Positions 54,990-63,019 of a DNA stretch of 64,000 nt are shown here, piece after piece. The DNA lies in assembly GCA_028280815.1 (NCBI GenBank), contig JANQLC010000030.1:43761-107760 (forward strand), read 5' to 3'. A model generated the notes under the pieces. The model worked only from the letters and a program-made list of their open reading frames with translations, did not search any database and had not been told where the DNA came from. This DNA is from Flavobacteriales bacterium. GTDB taxonomy: Bacteria; Bacteroidota; Bacteroidia; Flavobacteriales; JANQLC01. Position 1 is the stretch's first letter. Every line of letters begins with the position of its first letter. Made by a program: the position numbers and the translations under genes.

Positions 54990-56100
54990 ATACAGGAAGG
55001 AAAATAAAACCCCCACCTAAAATCCATTTGACCCCATCGCGAGAAAGACCCATAAGAAAAAACGGACAAAGGACAAGAGATAAAACCCCACAGCCCAGCG
55101 ACAAAGCAAAACAACAGTCTAAACCAACCCCTGCAACCCACACCATGAACCCGTCATACCCAACCCCATAACGCAAACAAGCCAAACGGTTAAACGAATC
55201 CGTTCCACCCACTCACCGAAACCGAGCAGCCCAGCCATTCCAGCGACAAATAAAGCGATAACTTAACAACGCATCAGCACAACCCATACGCCAACATAAC
55301 AGCTCGGCAAAACAGCAGCGAAGCAAAGCGACCATGAAACAAGCCAAACCAAGCCTTTTTTAACCGCCGATCCGCAGCAGGAAAATAGCACCAAGCACTC
55401 AGACGACCCAAAAGGGTAACACCCCATGTTCCCCTGTGCAAACAAGGCGCAGCGACAGCCTCTCGTCCAAGCCAAAGCATCCAAAACTTAGCCAATCACA
55501 ACAGCATAATCCACTTTAGCGACAAAACAACGCAACAGCACAAAGCAATCCCATCCATTCCCCTACACCCCCGCGCGACTCATCCAAGCTGGGCAAGCCA
55601 AACCGCGCATACGCCAAACACAAAAAACCATGCGAAAAACCCTACAGATGACAACCCAATCAAACAACGCGCAATCCAACCGACAGACGCACACACCAGC
55701 CCACCGAACTCATCAACCCCGTCAACCCGCCCAATCCAAGCAATGCAACCAGCGACAACCCAGTTCAAAACCCGCTTACCCCAACCGTAGAAAAGACTCA
55801 TGCAAAAGTCCCGATCCGGTCCAGCCATTCCAAAAACCACACAACCCCCAACCCGCTTATGCCAAACACAAAAAACCCATGCGAAAAATCCGACAGCTGG
55901 CAACCCGAGCAAACAAACCAAAACCCAACCGAGCTAAGCATTCGCCAGCTTCACAAACGCAAAAACAGCACACCCCAATCCAAAACCCACCCGCACCAAC
56001 CGCAGGAAAGATCCATGAGAAAAAACCGCTCCCAGCAAGTGACAAAAGCACCGCAACCCAGCCCAAAACCCGACTATGCCAACAGCATAGAATTAGATTA
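54990..56100 (+). repeat. Dispersed tandem-like repeat family B (T-depleted)
   Basis: About 1.1 kb with almost no T on the plus strand and no gene. Irregular units of about 75-85 nt repeat: AAAACCCGCTTA, CCAACCGTAGAAAAGACTCA, TGCAAAAGTCCCGA, a CAACCCA tail (55608, 55764, 55848, 55980, 56068). The 16-mer CCCGCTTATGCCAAAC at 55852-55867 recurs at 63258-63273. Open frames here are an effect of composition. Confidence 0.6.
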
Positions 56101-56124
56101 AGTATAAATATATCGTATATATCG

Positions 56125-56132
56125 TACCTTTG
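56125..56132 (+). promoter_or_regulatory. -7 box TACCTTTG for feoAB
   Basis: Exact TAnnTTTG, 18 nt before the feoA ATG. Just upstream lies ATATATCGTATATATCGTA (56107-56125), a tandem ATATATCGT whose position over the promoter would suit an iron-regulator operator; that role is inference. Confidence 0.6.
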
Positions 56133-56150
56133 TAACCGATTACAGCGACC

Positions 56151-56375
56151 ATGCGAATTTCAGACCTGAAAAGGGGTCAGTGCGGCGTCATCAAGGGCTT
56201 TTTTGCGGCCGACCTACCCGAAAAGTTTTACGAGATGGGCTTGCTGCCCGGCATGCGGGTAGAGCTGCACAGCGATTATTGGTTTAACGATCCGCTTTAC
56301 CTGAAGATGGAGGGCTGCGCTTTGGCCATTCGCAAGGCCGAGGCGAATCAGATAGAAGTCGAGTTAGCGGAATAA
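56151..56375 (+). CDS. feoA: Ferrous iron transport protein A
   Basis: A 74-aa SH3-like cytosolic partner of FeoB: DLKRGQCGVIKGFF, FYEMGLLPGMRVELH, MEGCALAIRKAEANQIEVEL. It lies 9 nt before feoB, in one operon. Confidence 0.93.
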   Translation: MRISDLKRGQCGVIKGFFAADLPEKFYEMGLLPGMRVELHSDYWFNDPLYLKMEGCALAIRKAEANQIEVELAE

Positions 56376-56384
56376 GGCATACAC

Positions 56385-58340
56385 ATGCTAAAAATTGCGC
56401 TTTTGGGCAATCCCAACACGGGCAAAACCTCGCTGTTTAACCGACTCACCGGGCTGAATCAAAAAGTGGGCAATTACCCGGGTGTGACGACGGAAAAAAA
56501 AGTGGGCTTCCTCTCATCCAACCACAAGCCATGGGCCGAAATCACAGACTTACCCGGCTTGTACAGCCTGACGCCCGCTTCTGTCGACGAAGAAATCGTC
56601 ACCCAAATCCTAACCGACGTGCAAAACATCCACCACCCCGATATAGCCGTGGTGATAGCCGATGCGACCAATCTGAAGCGAAACCTATTCCTCTACACCC
56701 AAGTCAAGGATCTGGGCATTCCCACCCTGTTGGTCATCAACATGATGGATGAGGCGTCGCGCAAGGGGATTTCCATCGACGAAAAAATACTCGAGCACCG
56801 GTTTCAAACGCCCGTCTTCAAGGTTTCGGTGCGAAAAAACCAGGGGATCGACAGCCTTGCGGAAAGGCTGGCCGAGCCCATAACACCCACCCCAAATGGG
56901 ACGATTCCAAGCCGATCCAAGACCCACTTCGTCTACAAACCCAATGCCAAACCAAAGCGTTTACAAGAGAGCATTTACCGCTACCGAGCGATTCACGATG
57001 TGTTACAAGAGGCTTTAACGGTAAACCGATCCGAAGCGCGCGATTTCACCTCGAGGCTCGATCGGATACTCACGCACAAGTTCTGGGGTTATGCGATCTT
57101 CTTGCTGGTCTTATCCCTGATCTTTCAAGCCATCTTCTCATGGGCCAGCACGCCTATGGATTCGATTGACCAAGGCTTCACCGCCCTGAGCCAATGGGTG
57201 CGAGCGGTGATGCCGGCGGGCGTTTTTACCGAGCTGCTCAGCCAGGGGGTGATCCCAGGCGTTGCCGGTGTCGTCATGTTTGTCCCGCAGATCGCCATTC
57301 TCTTTTTGCTTCTCACCCTGTTGGAAGAGAGCGGTTATATGTCCCGTGTGGTCTTCTTGTTGGATAAATTCATGTGCCGGTTCGGCTTGAGCGGTAAGAG
57401 CGTCATGCCTTTGATCTCCGGCCTTGCCTGTGCGATTCCGGCCATCCTATCGGCGAGAAACATAGAAAATGCGCGCGAGCGCTTGATCACCATTATGGTA
57501 ACTCCCTTTATGACCTGTTCCGCCCGCATCCCCGTCTATACCATTTTGATCGCCATCGTCATACCGCGTAAAAAATGGGGTGTTTTCAATACACAGGGTT
57601 TGGTCTTGATGGGGATGTATGTATTGGGTGTGGCGACCGCCCTACTGGCAGCTGCCGCATTCAAGAAAATACTAAAGCAGCGATACAAGAGTTTTTTAAT
57701 CGTAGAACTGCCGCCCTATCGCATGCCACAGCTCCGCAATGTGTGGCTCAACATGTTTCAAAAAACCAAGGCTTTCGCGTTGAAAGCCAGTCAGATCATA
57801 TTGGCTATATCAGTCGTCTTGTGGTTTTTGGCAAGCTATGGCTACCGAGAAGAAACCGTAGATTCAGCAGCCCGGACGGCCTACGAAAACAGCCCTCACA
57901 AAGCGGAAGGCTTCCAAGCTTTTGCCGGTAGCTACCGGCTCAAGCACTCTTACCTGGGTCGATTGGGGCGTTTTATCGAGCCGGCTATCGCACCCTTGGG
58001 ATGCGATTGGAAAATTGGGATTGCGCTGCTAGCTTCTATCGCCGCACGCGAAGTCTTTGTCGGCACGCTGGCCACGGTTTACAGCGTACGAGATGAGGGC
58101 GACGACACGTCCATCAAGCAAAGCCTATCGCGAGAAGTCCGGATAGATGGCTCCCGTTTGTTCAATCTCGCTACCGGTGTTTCCCTACTGCTCTTCTATG
58201 CCTTTGCCATGCAGTGCATGAGCACGATAGCCGTCGTGCGGAGTGAAACCCGATCCTGGAAATGGCCGGCTATACAATTCGCGTATATGACCCTATTGGC
58301 TTATGTGGCTTCATGGTTGGCTTATCAAATCTTAAAATAA
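56385..58340 (+). CDS. feoB: Ferrous iron transport protein B
   Basis: An Fe(II) transporter with an N-terminal GTPase (651 aa). G1 is GNPNTGKTSLFNRLTG, G3 TDLPGLYSL, G4 VINMMDEA. Two Gate domains follow, with SGLACAIPAILSARNIENAR and MTCSARIPVYTILIAIVIP (Cys-containing metal path), and IAAREVFVGTLATVYSV at the second gate. At 651 aa it is slightly shorter than many homologues, but all domains are present. Confidence 0.97.
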   Translation: MLKIALLGNPNTGKTSLFNRLTGLNQKVGNYPGVTTEKKVGFLSSNHKPWAEITDLPGLYSLTPASVDEEIVTQILTDVQNIHHPDIAVVIADATNLKRNLFLYTQVKDLGIPTLLVINMMDEASRKGISIDEKILEHRFQTPVFKVSVRKNQGIDSLAERLAEPITPTPNGTIPSRSKTHFVYKPNAKPKRLQESIYRYRAIHDVLQEALTVNRSEARDFTSRLDRILTHKFWGYAIFLLVLSLIFQAIFSWASTPMDSIDQGFTALSQWVRAVMPAGVFTELLSQGVIPGVAGVVMFVPQIAILFLLLTLLEESGYMSRVVFLLDKFMCRFGLSGKSVMPLISGLACAIPAILSARNIENARERLITIMVTPFMTCSARIPVYTILIAIVIPRKKWGVFNTQGLVLMGMYVLGVATALLAAAAFKKILKQRYKSFLIVELPPYRMPQLRNVWLNMFQKTKAFALKASQIILAISVVLWFLASYGYREETVDSAARTAYENSPHKAEGFQAFAGSYRLKHSYLGRLGRFIEPAIAPLGCDWKIGIALLASIAAREVFVGTLATVYSVRDEGDDTSIKQSLSREVRIDGSRLFNLATGVSLLLFYAFAMQCMSTIAVVRSETRSWKWPAIQFAYMTLLAYVASWLAYQILK

Positions 58341-58347
58341 AGGGCGG

Positions 58348-58497
58348 ATGGATTGGCAGGAGATCCTATCGGGTATCGCATTGATCGCAGCGCTTGGCTT
58401 TTTGATTCGAAGGTGCTACCCCAAAAAAGCGAGGGGTTGCGGCTGTTCGGGCAGCTGTCGAAGTGCGCAGAAGAGGGGTGAGCTACCGCCTCACTAA
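58348..58497 (+). CDS. FeoB-associated Cys-rich small membrane protein
   Basis: A 49-aa frame starting 7 nt after feoB: MDWQEILSGIALIAALGFLI, then RRCYPKKARGCGCSGSCRSA. One membrane helix followed by a CxC-C cluster is the pattern of the FeoB-associated protein family (PF12669). It ends 15 nt inside the 3' end of the convergent regulator gene. Likely the third gene of feoAB. It may help in iron handling or in controlling FeoB. Confidence 0.8.
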   Translation: MDWQEILSGIALIAALGFLIRRCYPKKARGCGCSGSCRSAQKRGELPPH

Positions 58498-59136
58498 GAT
58501 TTGTAGCGCCACAGCCGGGCTGAGCTGTCGCTCTTTGCCGTCGATATCGACGATGCGGGACTGGTCGTAGCGGATTATTTCCTTTACGCTTATCCGCGTG
58601 TCAATGGCGATGTGTAAGGCGTTCATGTATGACAGAAATTCCCTGCTATCATTTTTAATGGCGACTACCTTAGCGCTTTCGCCCGCCTTCAGCAAAGAGA
58701 GCGCACAAGCCTTTAAATCGATGGCTTTACCATCGGCTTGGGGGATGGCTTCTCCATGTGGATCGCATTTCGGGTAGCCCAAAAAAGCATCTAACCGGTC
58801 GGATAAGTCAGGACCGTTAACGTGTTCTAACTGCTCTGCCAGGGGGTGAACCGCTTCCCAGGGATAACCCAATTTATCCCGTAGAAATACCTCCCAAAGT
58901 CGGTGTCTCCGAATGGTTTTTAAGGCTGCCACACGCCCCTTTGGGGTCAGTTTGACACCTTTGTATTTCACGTAGCGGACCAGGGATTTTTCGCTGAGTT
59001 TTTGCGTCATCTGCGTTACAGAAGAGCCCTTCATATACATGCGCTTGGCCATTTCGCCGTTTGATACATAAGCGCCTGTTTTGCCTTGGGCGCTATACAG
59101 GGTTTTTATATAGTTTTCCTCGGCCGTGGAGAGCAT
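58483..59136 (-). CDS. DtxR/MntR family metal-dependent regulator
   Basis: A 217-aa regulator with winged helix (NYIKTLYSAQGKTGAYVSNG, KGSSVTQMTQKLSEKSLVRY), metal-binding and dimerisation domain (RHRLWEVFLRDKLGYPWEAV, HPLAEQLEHV, GYPKCDPHGEAIP: the His/Glu/Cys ligand set), and a C-terminal FeoA-like SH3 domain (GESAKVVAIKNDSREFLSYM). Its position opposite feoAB suggests that it represses that operon with iron or manganese bound. Its own -7 box lies 17 nt upstream. Confidence 0.93.
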   Translation of the reverse strand: MLSTAEENYIKTLYSAQGKTGAYVSNGEMAKRMYMKGSSVTQMTQKLSEKSLVRYVKYKGVKLTPKGRVAALKTIRRHRLWEVFLRDKLGYPWEAVHPLAEQLEHVNGPDLSDRLDAFLGYPKCDPHGEAIPQADGKAIDLKACALSLLKAGESAKVVAIKNDSREFLSYMNALHIAIDTRISVKEIIRYDQSRIVDIDGKERQLSPAVALQILVRR

Positions 59137-59152
59137 TATAGGGGATTTTTGA

Positions 59153-59160
59153 CAAAGCTA
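59153..59160 (-). promoter_or_regulatory. -7 box TAGCTTTG for the DtxR-family gene
   Basis: Exact TAnnTTTG on the minus strand, 17 nt before the ATG. Confidence 0.5.
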
Positions 59161-59184
59161 AGGCTATCTTTTCACTTTAAAAAC

Positions 59185-60399
59185 TCAGTTTTCCAAAAAT
59201 TTCTTGTTCAAGCCCAAGGAAGCGACAACTGAGCAGACGAGCCCCAAGAAGAGTACGGTTGCGGCTACGATTAAGCCGTCGGATAAGCGCAGGGCCAACG
59301 GGTATGGGATGGCGCTGAAGCTCGACCTGATATAGATCCAGTGAAAGCGCTTTTGCGCCAGTATCAATCCCATCCCGATAAGCATCCCGATAAGCCCGCC
59401 GATAAGTGAAACCAAAAGGCCTTCACAGATGATGATACGCTTGATTTTTCCCAGTTGTAACCCCAGGTTTTGCAGCGTTTGCAGGTTTTCTCTCTTCTCG
59501 ATGATCAATGCGATGAGCGAAGCGGCCACACCAAAGGTAGCGATGATTAGGATCAACCCAAATATGAAGTAGGCTGCTGCATTTTCCGTGTTCATGATCT
59601 TGTAAAACGCTGCTTGCTGCTCTTTTCGCGTCTTCACCACGACGCTTTTTCCGAGCCTTTTCTCCAGTCTCTCCTTTACCGCTGAATCGCTTGCATTGGG
59701 CTCCAGCGCCAGCTCGACAGCTGAAATGTCGCCCCGCCGGTAGTGCAACAGACCTTGCAAAAAGCGCAATGGGGTGATGACATATTGCCCGTCGATCTCA
59801 TCTCCCATTACAAAGATGCCCGTCGGATAGGCGGTCGCTTCGTAAAAGGCACCTTCGAGGTTGCTGATCTGCCCCTTCCCCGGCCTGGGCACCTGCATGT
59901 ATATGGGTTTATAGGGATCGTTTGGATTGAGCATCAAACGATTGGCTACCCCCGAACCGACGACTACGACATCAGCCGAGAAATCGGACGGGAATGAACC
60001 GATGTGCACAGCCGAATCAATGGGGTTTACCTGGCTGTAAAGGGAGTCCACCCCTTTGGCCCAAACGACGCAGTTCTTATCCCCGTATTGCAGGAAAACC
60101 TTTTCCGCCAGCGTTCGGCTCGCTTGCTTCACCCCCTCGGTCTTTTGAATGGCGGCAAGCGTGTCGGCATTTATGACAAAGCGTTTTCCCTTAGCCGGGC
60201 TGAGCTGTAAGGCCGGATCCATCGCACTGCGCGCCTCCATGATGAAATTTTCCAAGCCTGAAAAGGCCGCGAGTACCACAAAGAGAGCGGTTGTGCCTGC
60301 CATCACGCCGAGCATGGAAACGAGGGATAACACATGGACAGCGCCTTTGCCCTTGCGCGAAAAGAAATAGCGTCGGGCTATGTAGTGTACTATACCCAA
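59185..60399 (-). CDS. LolC/LolE-like ABC transporter permease (FtsX type)
   Basis: A 404-aa inner-membrane permease likely to release lipoproteins from the inner membrane. It has an N-terminal helix after RRYFFSRKGKGAVHVLSLVS (LSLVSMLGVMAGTTALFVVL), a large periplasmic domain (MacB_PCD-like) and three C-terminal helices of the FtsX domain (AAYFIFGLILIIATFGVAAS, LVSLIGGLIGMLIGMGLILA). The ATPase partner is not encoded nearby. It lies 4 nt behind rbfA on the same strand. Confidence 0.9.
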   Translation of the reverse strand: MGIVHYIARRYFFSRKGKGAVHVLSLVSMLGVMAGTTALFVVLAAFSGLENFIMEARSAMDPALQLSPAKGKRFVINADTLAAIQKTEGVKQASRTLAEKVFLQYGDKNCVVWAKGVDSLYSQVNPIDSAVHIGSFPSDFSADVVVVGSGVANRLMLNPNDPYKPIYMQVPRPGKGQISNLEGAFYEATAYPTGIFVMGDEIDGQYVITPLRFLQGLLHYRRGDISAVELALEPNASDSAVKERLEKRLGKSVVVKTRKEQQAAFYKIMNTENAAAYFIFGLILIIATFGVAASLIALIIEKRENLQTLQNLGLQLGKIKRIIICEGLLVSLIGGLIGMLIGMGLILAQKRFHWIYIRSSFSAIPYPLALRLSDGLIVAATVLFLGLVCSVVASLGLNKKFLEN

Positions 60400-60402
60400 G
60401 GC

Positions 60403-60765
60403 TTACCGCTGCTTTAAGGGATTTTTCTTCTCTTCCAAAGCCCGGTCAATCGCTTCGATGTAGTCCAGGGCGTCATCCAAGTGGAAGGACAAGTCGGGCA
60501 TCTTTCTCAGCCGGCTTTTCACGCGCTGCGACACCCGGTGTTTTATCTGGGGACGCAGGTGGCCTGCTTCGTCGAGTGCCGCGCGCGCATGGGCGTGGGG
60601 AAACACGCTCAGATAGACGCGGGCGTGGGAGAGCTGGGGCGCCAAGCGCACTCGTGTCACAGTGATCAAAGCCCCTGCTGGGTTTTCAGCGTTCAAGGCT
60701 CGAAAGACTTCGGCTGATTCCCGCTGCAAAAGGCTGGCGATCTGGTTTTGTCTGCCGGTGGTCAT
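60403..60765 (-). CDS. rbfA: Ribosome-binding factor A
   Basis: A 120-aa 30S maturation factor with a KH-like fold: RQNQIASLLQRESAEVFRAL, ITVTRVRLAPQLSHARVYLS and SRLRKMPDLSFHLDDALDYI. Length is normal. It forms an operon with the LolE-like permease, a pairing seen in other Bacteroidota. It diverges from lysS. Confidence 0.93.
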   Translation of the reverse strand: MTTGRQNQIASLLQRESAEVFRALNAENPAGALITVTRVRLAPQLSHARVYLSVFPHAHARAALDEAGHLRPQIKHRVSQRVKSRLRKMPDLSFHLDDALDYIEAIDRALEEKKNPLKQR

Positions 60766-60816
60766 GTGGACAAAATTACGAAACGCAGCCCAGGTCCAAT
60801 TGTATTATCAAATACC

Positions 60817-60824
60817 TATCTTTG
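60817..60824 (+). promoter_or_regulatory. -7 box TATCTTTG for lysS
   Basis: Exact TAnnTTTG, 28 nt before the lysS ATG. No -33 element is seen at the standard spacing. Confidence 0.5.
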
Positions 60825-60852
60825 CCCCGCTTAGAAGGAGCGTACCCAAGCC

Positions 60853-62358
60853 ATGCCACCGAGCGAGCAAGCGCAAATCCGCAGGGAATCTCTACAAAAG
60901 TTACGCGAACTGGGTATCGACCCTTATCCGGCCAGCGAGTACGAGACCGATACGAACACGCAAGCGATCCGGGCGCACTACCGAGAGGGGAAGCGGGTTT
61001 CCCTAGCGGGGCGGATGATGAGTCGCCGGATTATGGGCAAGGCTTCCTTTGCGGAATTAAAGGATGCGACAGGCCGCATCCAACTCTACGTCAGCCGCGA
61101 GTCCATCTCGAATGATGAAGCCCACACAGCCTACAACACGGTGTTCAAAAAGCTCTTGGACATCGGTGACATCATCGGGGTAGTCGGTTCTCTATTTAAA
61201 ACCCGGGTGGGCGAAATCTCGGTTCACGTCACCCGACTCACCCTGCTCAGCAAATCGCTGCGCCCCCCCCCCGTCGTAAAGACCGATGCCACCGGCACGG
61301 TATTCGACGCTTTCTCAGCGGCTGAGCAGCGCTACCGCATGCGTTATGTGGACTTGATCGTGAACGACGGGGTAAAAGAGATCTTCATCAAGCGCAGTCG
61401 GTTGATCAGCAGCATGCGAAAGGCCCTGGACGAAGCGGGTTATCTCGAAGTCGAGACTCCCATCTTGCAGCCGATCCCCGGCGGTGCAGCAGCCCGTCCC
61501 TTCGTGACCCATCACAACGCCTTAGACATGTCCCTCTACCTCCGCATCGCCGATGAGCTGTATCTAAAGCGCCTGATCGTCGGTGGTTTTGAAGGGGTTT
61601 ACGAGTTTGCCAAAGATTTCCGAAACGAGGGTATGGATCGTACCCACAACCCGGAATTCACGATGATGGAGCTGTACGTCGCCTACAAAGATTACAGCTG
61701 GATGATGCAACTGACCGAGCAATTGTTAGAACGGGTAGCCATTGCGGTAAACGGCTCGACCGACTTGGCAGTCGGCGGACATCAGATCCGCTTACAGGCG
61801 CCTTTTAAACGCATCGGCATTTTGGATTCAATCCAGGCGCACACGGGTCTGGACTTGTATGGAAAAGGCCAATCGGAAATCCGCGGGGCAGCGACCGACT
61901 TGGGGATTGAGGTCGATCCGAATATGGGCGTGGGCAAGTTGATCGACAAGATTTTTGAGGAAAAATGTGAACGACACTACATTCAACCCACGTTTATCAC
62001 CGATTATCCCATAGCGATGAGTCCGCTCACCAAGAGGCACCGCGAAAAGGCGGGTTTAACCGAGCGCTTTGAACTGCTGATAAACGGCAGCGAAATCGCC
62101 AATGCTTACAGCGAGTTAAACGATCCGATCGACCAACGCGAACGCTTTGAAGCCCAGCTGAAGCAGTCGGAAAAAGCTAAGGGGGAAGCCCTGTCCATCG
62201 ACTGGGACTTCCTGCGCGCACTGGAATACGGGATGCCCCCCACCGCCGGCATCGGCATCGGTATCGACCGCTTGGTGATGCTGCTGACAAACGCGGACTC
62301 CATCCAAGAGGTCTTGTTCTTTCCCCAAATGCGCCCCGAGCGCGAGACAGAGGTTTAA
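60853..62358 (+). CDS. lysS: Lysine--tRNA ligase (class II)
   Basis: Charges tRNA-Lys (501 aa). The N-terminal OB-fold anticodon-binding domain has VSLAGRMMSRRIMGKASFAE. The class II motifs are RSRLISSMRKALDEAGYLEVETP (shown in part: YLEVETPILQPIPGGAAARP), FRNEGMDRTHNPEFTMMELY (motif 2) and GIGIGIDRLVMLLTN (motif 3). Complete, with no extension. Confidence 0.97.
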   Translation: MPPSEQAQIRRESLQKLRELGIDPYPASEYETDTNTQAIRAHYREGKRVSLAGRMMSRRIMGKASFAELKDATGRIQLYVSRESISNDEAHTAYNTVFKKLLDIGDIIGVVGSLFKTRVGEISVHVTRLTLLSKSLRPPPVVKTDATGTVFDAFSAAEQRYRMRYVDLIVNDGVKEIFIKRSRLISSMRKALDEAGYLEVETPILQPIPGGAAARPFVTHHNALDMSLYLRIADELYLKRLIVGGFEGVYEFAKDFRNEGMDRTHNPEFTMMELYVAYKDYSWMMQLTEQLLERVAIAVNGSTDLAVGGHQIRLQAPFKRIGILDSIQAHTGLDLYGKGQSEIRGAATDLGIEVDPNMGVGKLIDKIFEEKCERHYIQPTFITDYPIAMSPLTKRHREKAGLTERFELLINGSEIANAYSELNDPIDQRERFEAQLKQSEKAKGEALSIDWDFLRALEYGMPPTAGIGIGIDRLVMLLTNADSIQEVLFFPQMRPERETEV

Positions 62359-62499
62359 AACCCGAGCGGCGGGGTTGCCCAAATGGCAAAAACGGGGTGC
62401 TGCCCAGACTTCAATAGAAGGATTCCCGGCTGAAAAGCCTGTACAGAGACCGTCCGCCGAGAAGCAAAAACAAAGTGATACATACAATCCAGGCTGCGC

Positions 62500-62860
62500 A
62501 AAAGATGTAAGGGGGGTAAAGCGAATCGCCCTAATTTAAAGAGGGGTGAAAATAGGCAGAAACCCCAGTAATTACAGGCAATACAGGCGGATGAGGATGG
62601 GTAACCAAAGAAAAACGAATTGTCCAAAAACCGTCATTTAACCGCCATAAACAGGCTACCTCCTATAGATAAAGGCTTTAAAGCGTATTGAACTCACTAA
62701 ATCACGCCCCAATATGGGGCTTTTTGTACTAGAATATCAAGGCAGTCGGTTTGCAACCCAAAACCCTAAAGTATTGTTTGGATACTCACTTTGGATACTC
62801 ATATCGTAGCCACTTTTGAGCGGCCATAGAAGGGTAAAATGCCAAAATAAGAGGTAAAAA
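62500..62860 (+). repeat. Dispersed element C, copy 3
   Basis: GGGTGAAAATAGGCAGAAACC, CCAGTAATTACAGGCAATAC, GGGTAACCAAAG, CGCCATAAACAGG, ATAAAGGCTTTAAAGCG, the hairpin at 62706-62725, then GGTTTGCAACCCAAAACC and CATATCGTAGCCACTTTTG. The left part matches the inverted copy at 36770-37010; the whole matches 7330-7880. No gene is seen from 62359 to 64000. Confidence 0.65.
62706..62725 (+). terminator. Rho-independent terminator-like hairpin in element C copy 3
   Basis: GCCCC, loop AATAT, GGGGC, then TTTTT: a short but perfect stem. It could also serve lysS, 350 nt upstream. Confidence 0.6.
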
Positions 62861-62923
62861 CCCACAAAATCGATAAATCCGGTAGACACTTACAAGCACG
62901 ACATCGCAAATACAATTCTTTTT

Positions 62924-62969
62924 CATGTGACTGCTGAAAAAATATAACATTTCGGCTGCAATTCACAAC
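62924..62969 (-). CRISPR. Solo degenerate CRISPR repeat
   Basis: Exactly 46 nt. The minus strand starts GTTGTGAATTGCAGCCG and ends TCAGCAGTCACATG; the middle is diverged (AAATGTTATATTTTT). No second repeat is nearby. It lies 46 kb from array 1 and 32 kb from array 2. Confidence 0.75.
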
Positions 62970-63019
62970 CCTATTGTCATGAACCATCACGTGTGCAATC
63001 CACCCCCTCCACAACTTCC

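Noticed and set aside
55630..56169. 179-aa open frame in the family B block
   Set aside because: The strand has almost no T, so stop codons are rare by chance. The product is a monotonous Pro/Lys/Gln/Ser string, and the frame runs into the feoA start.
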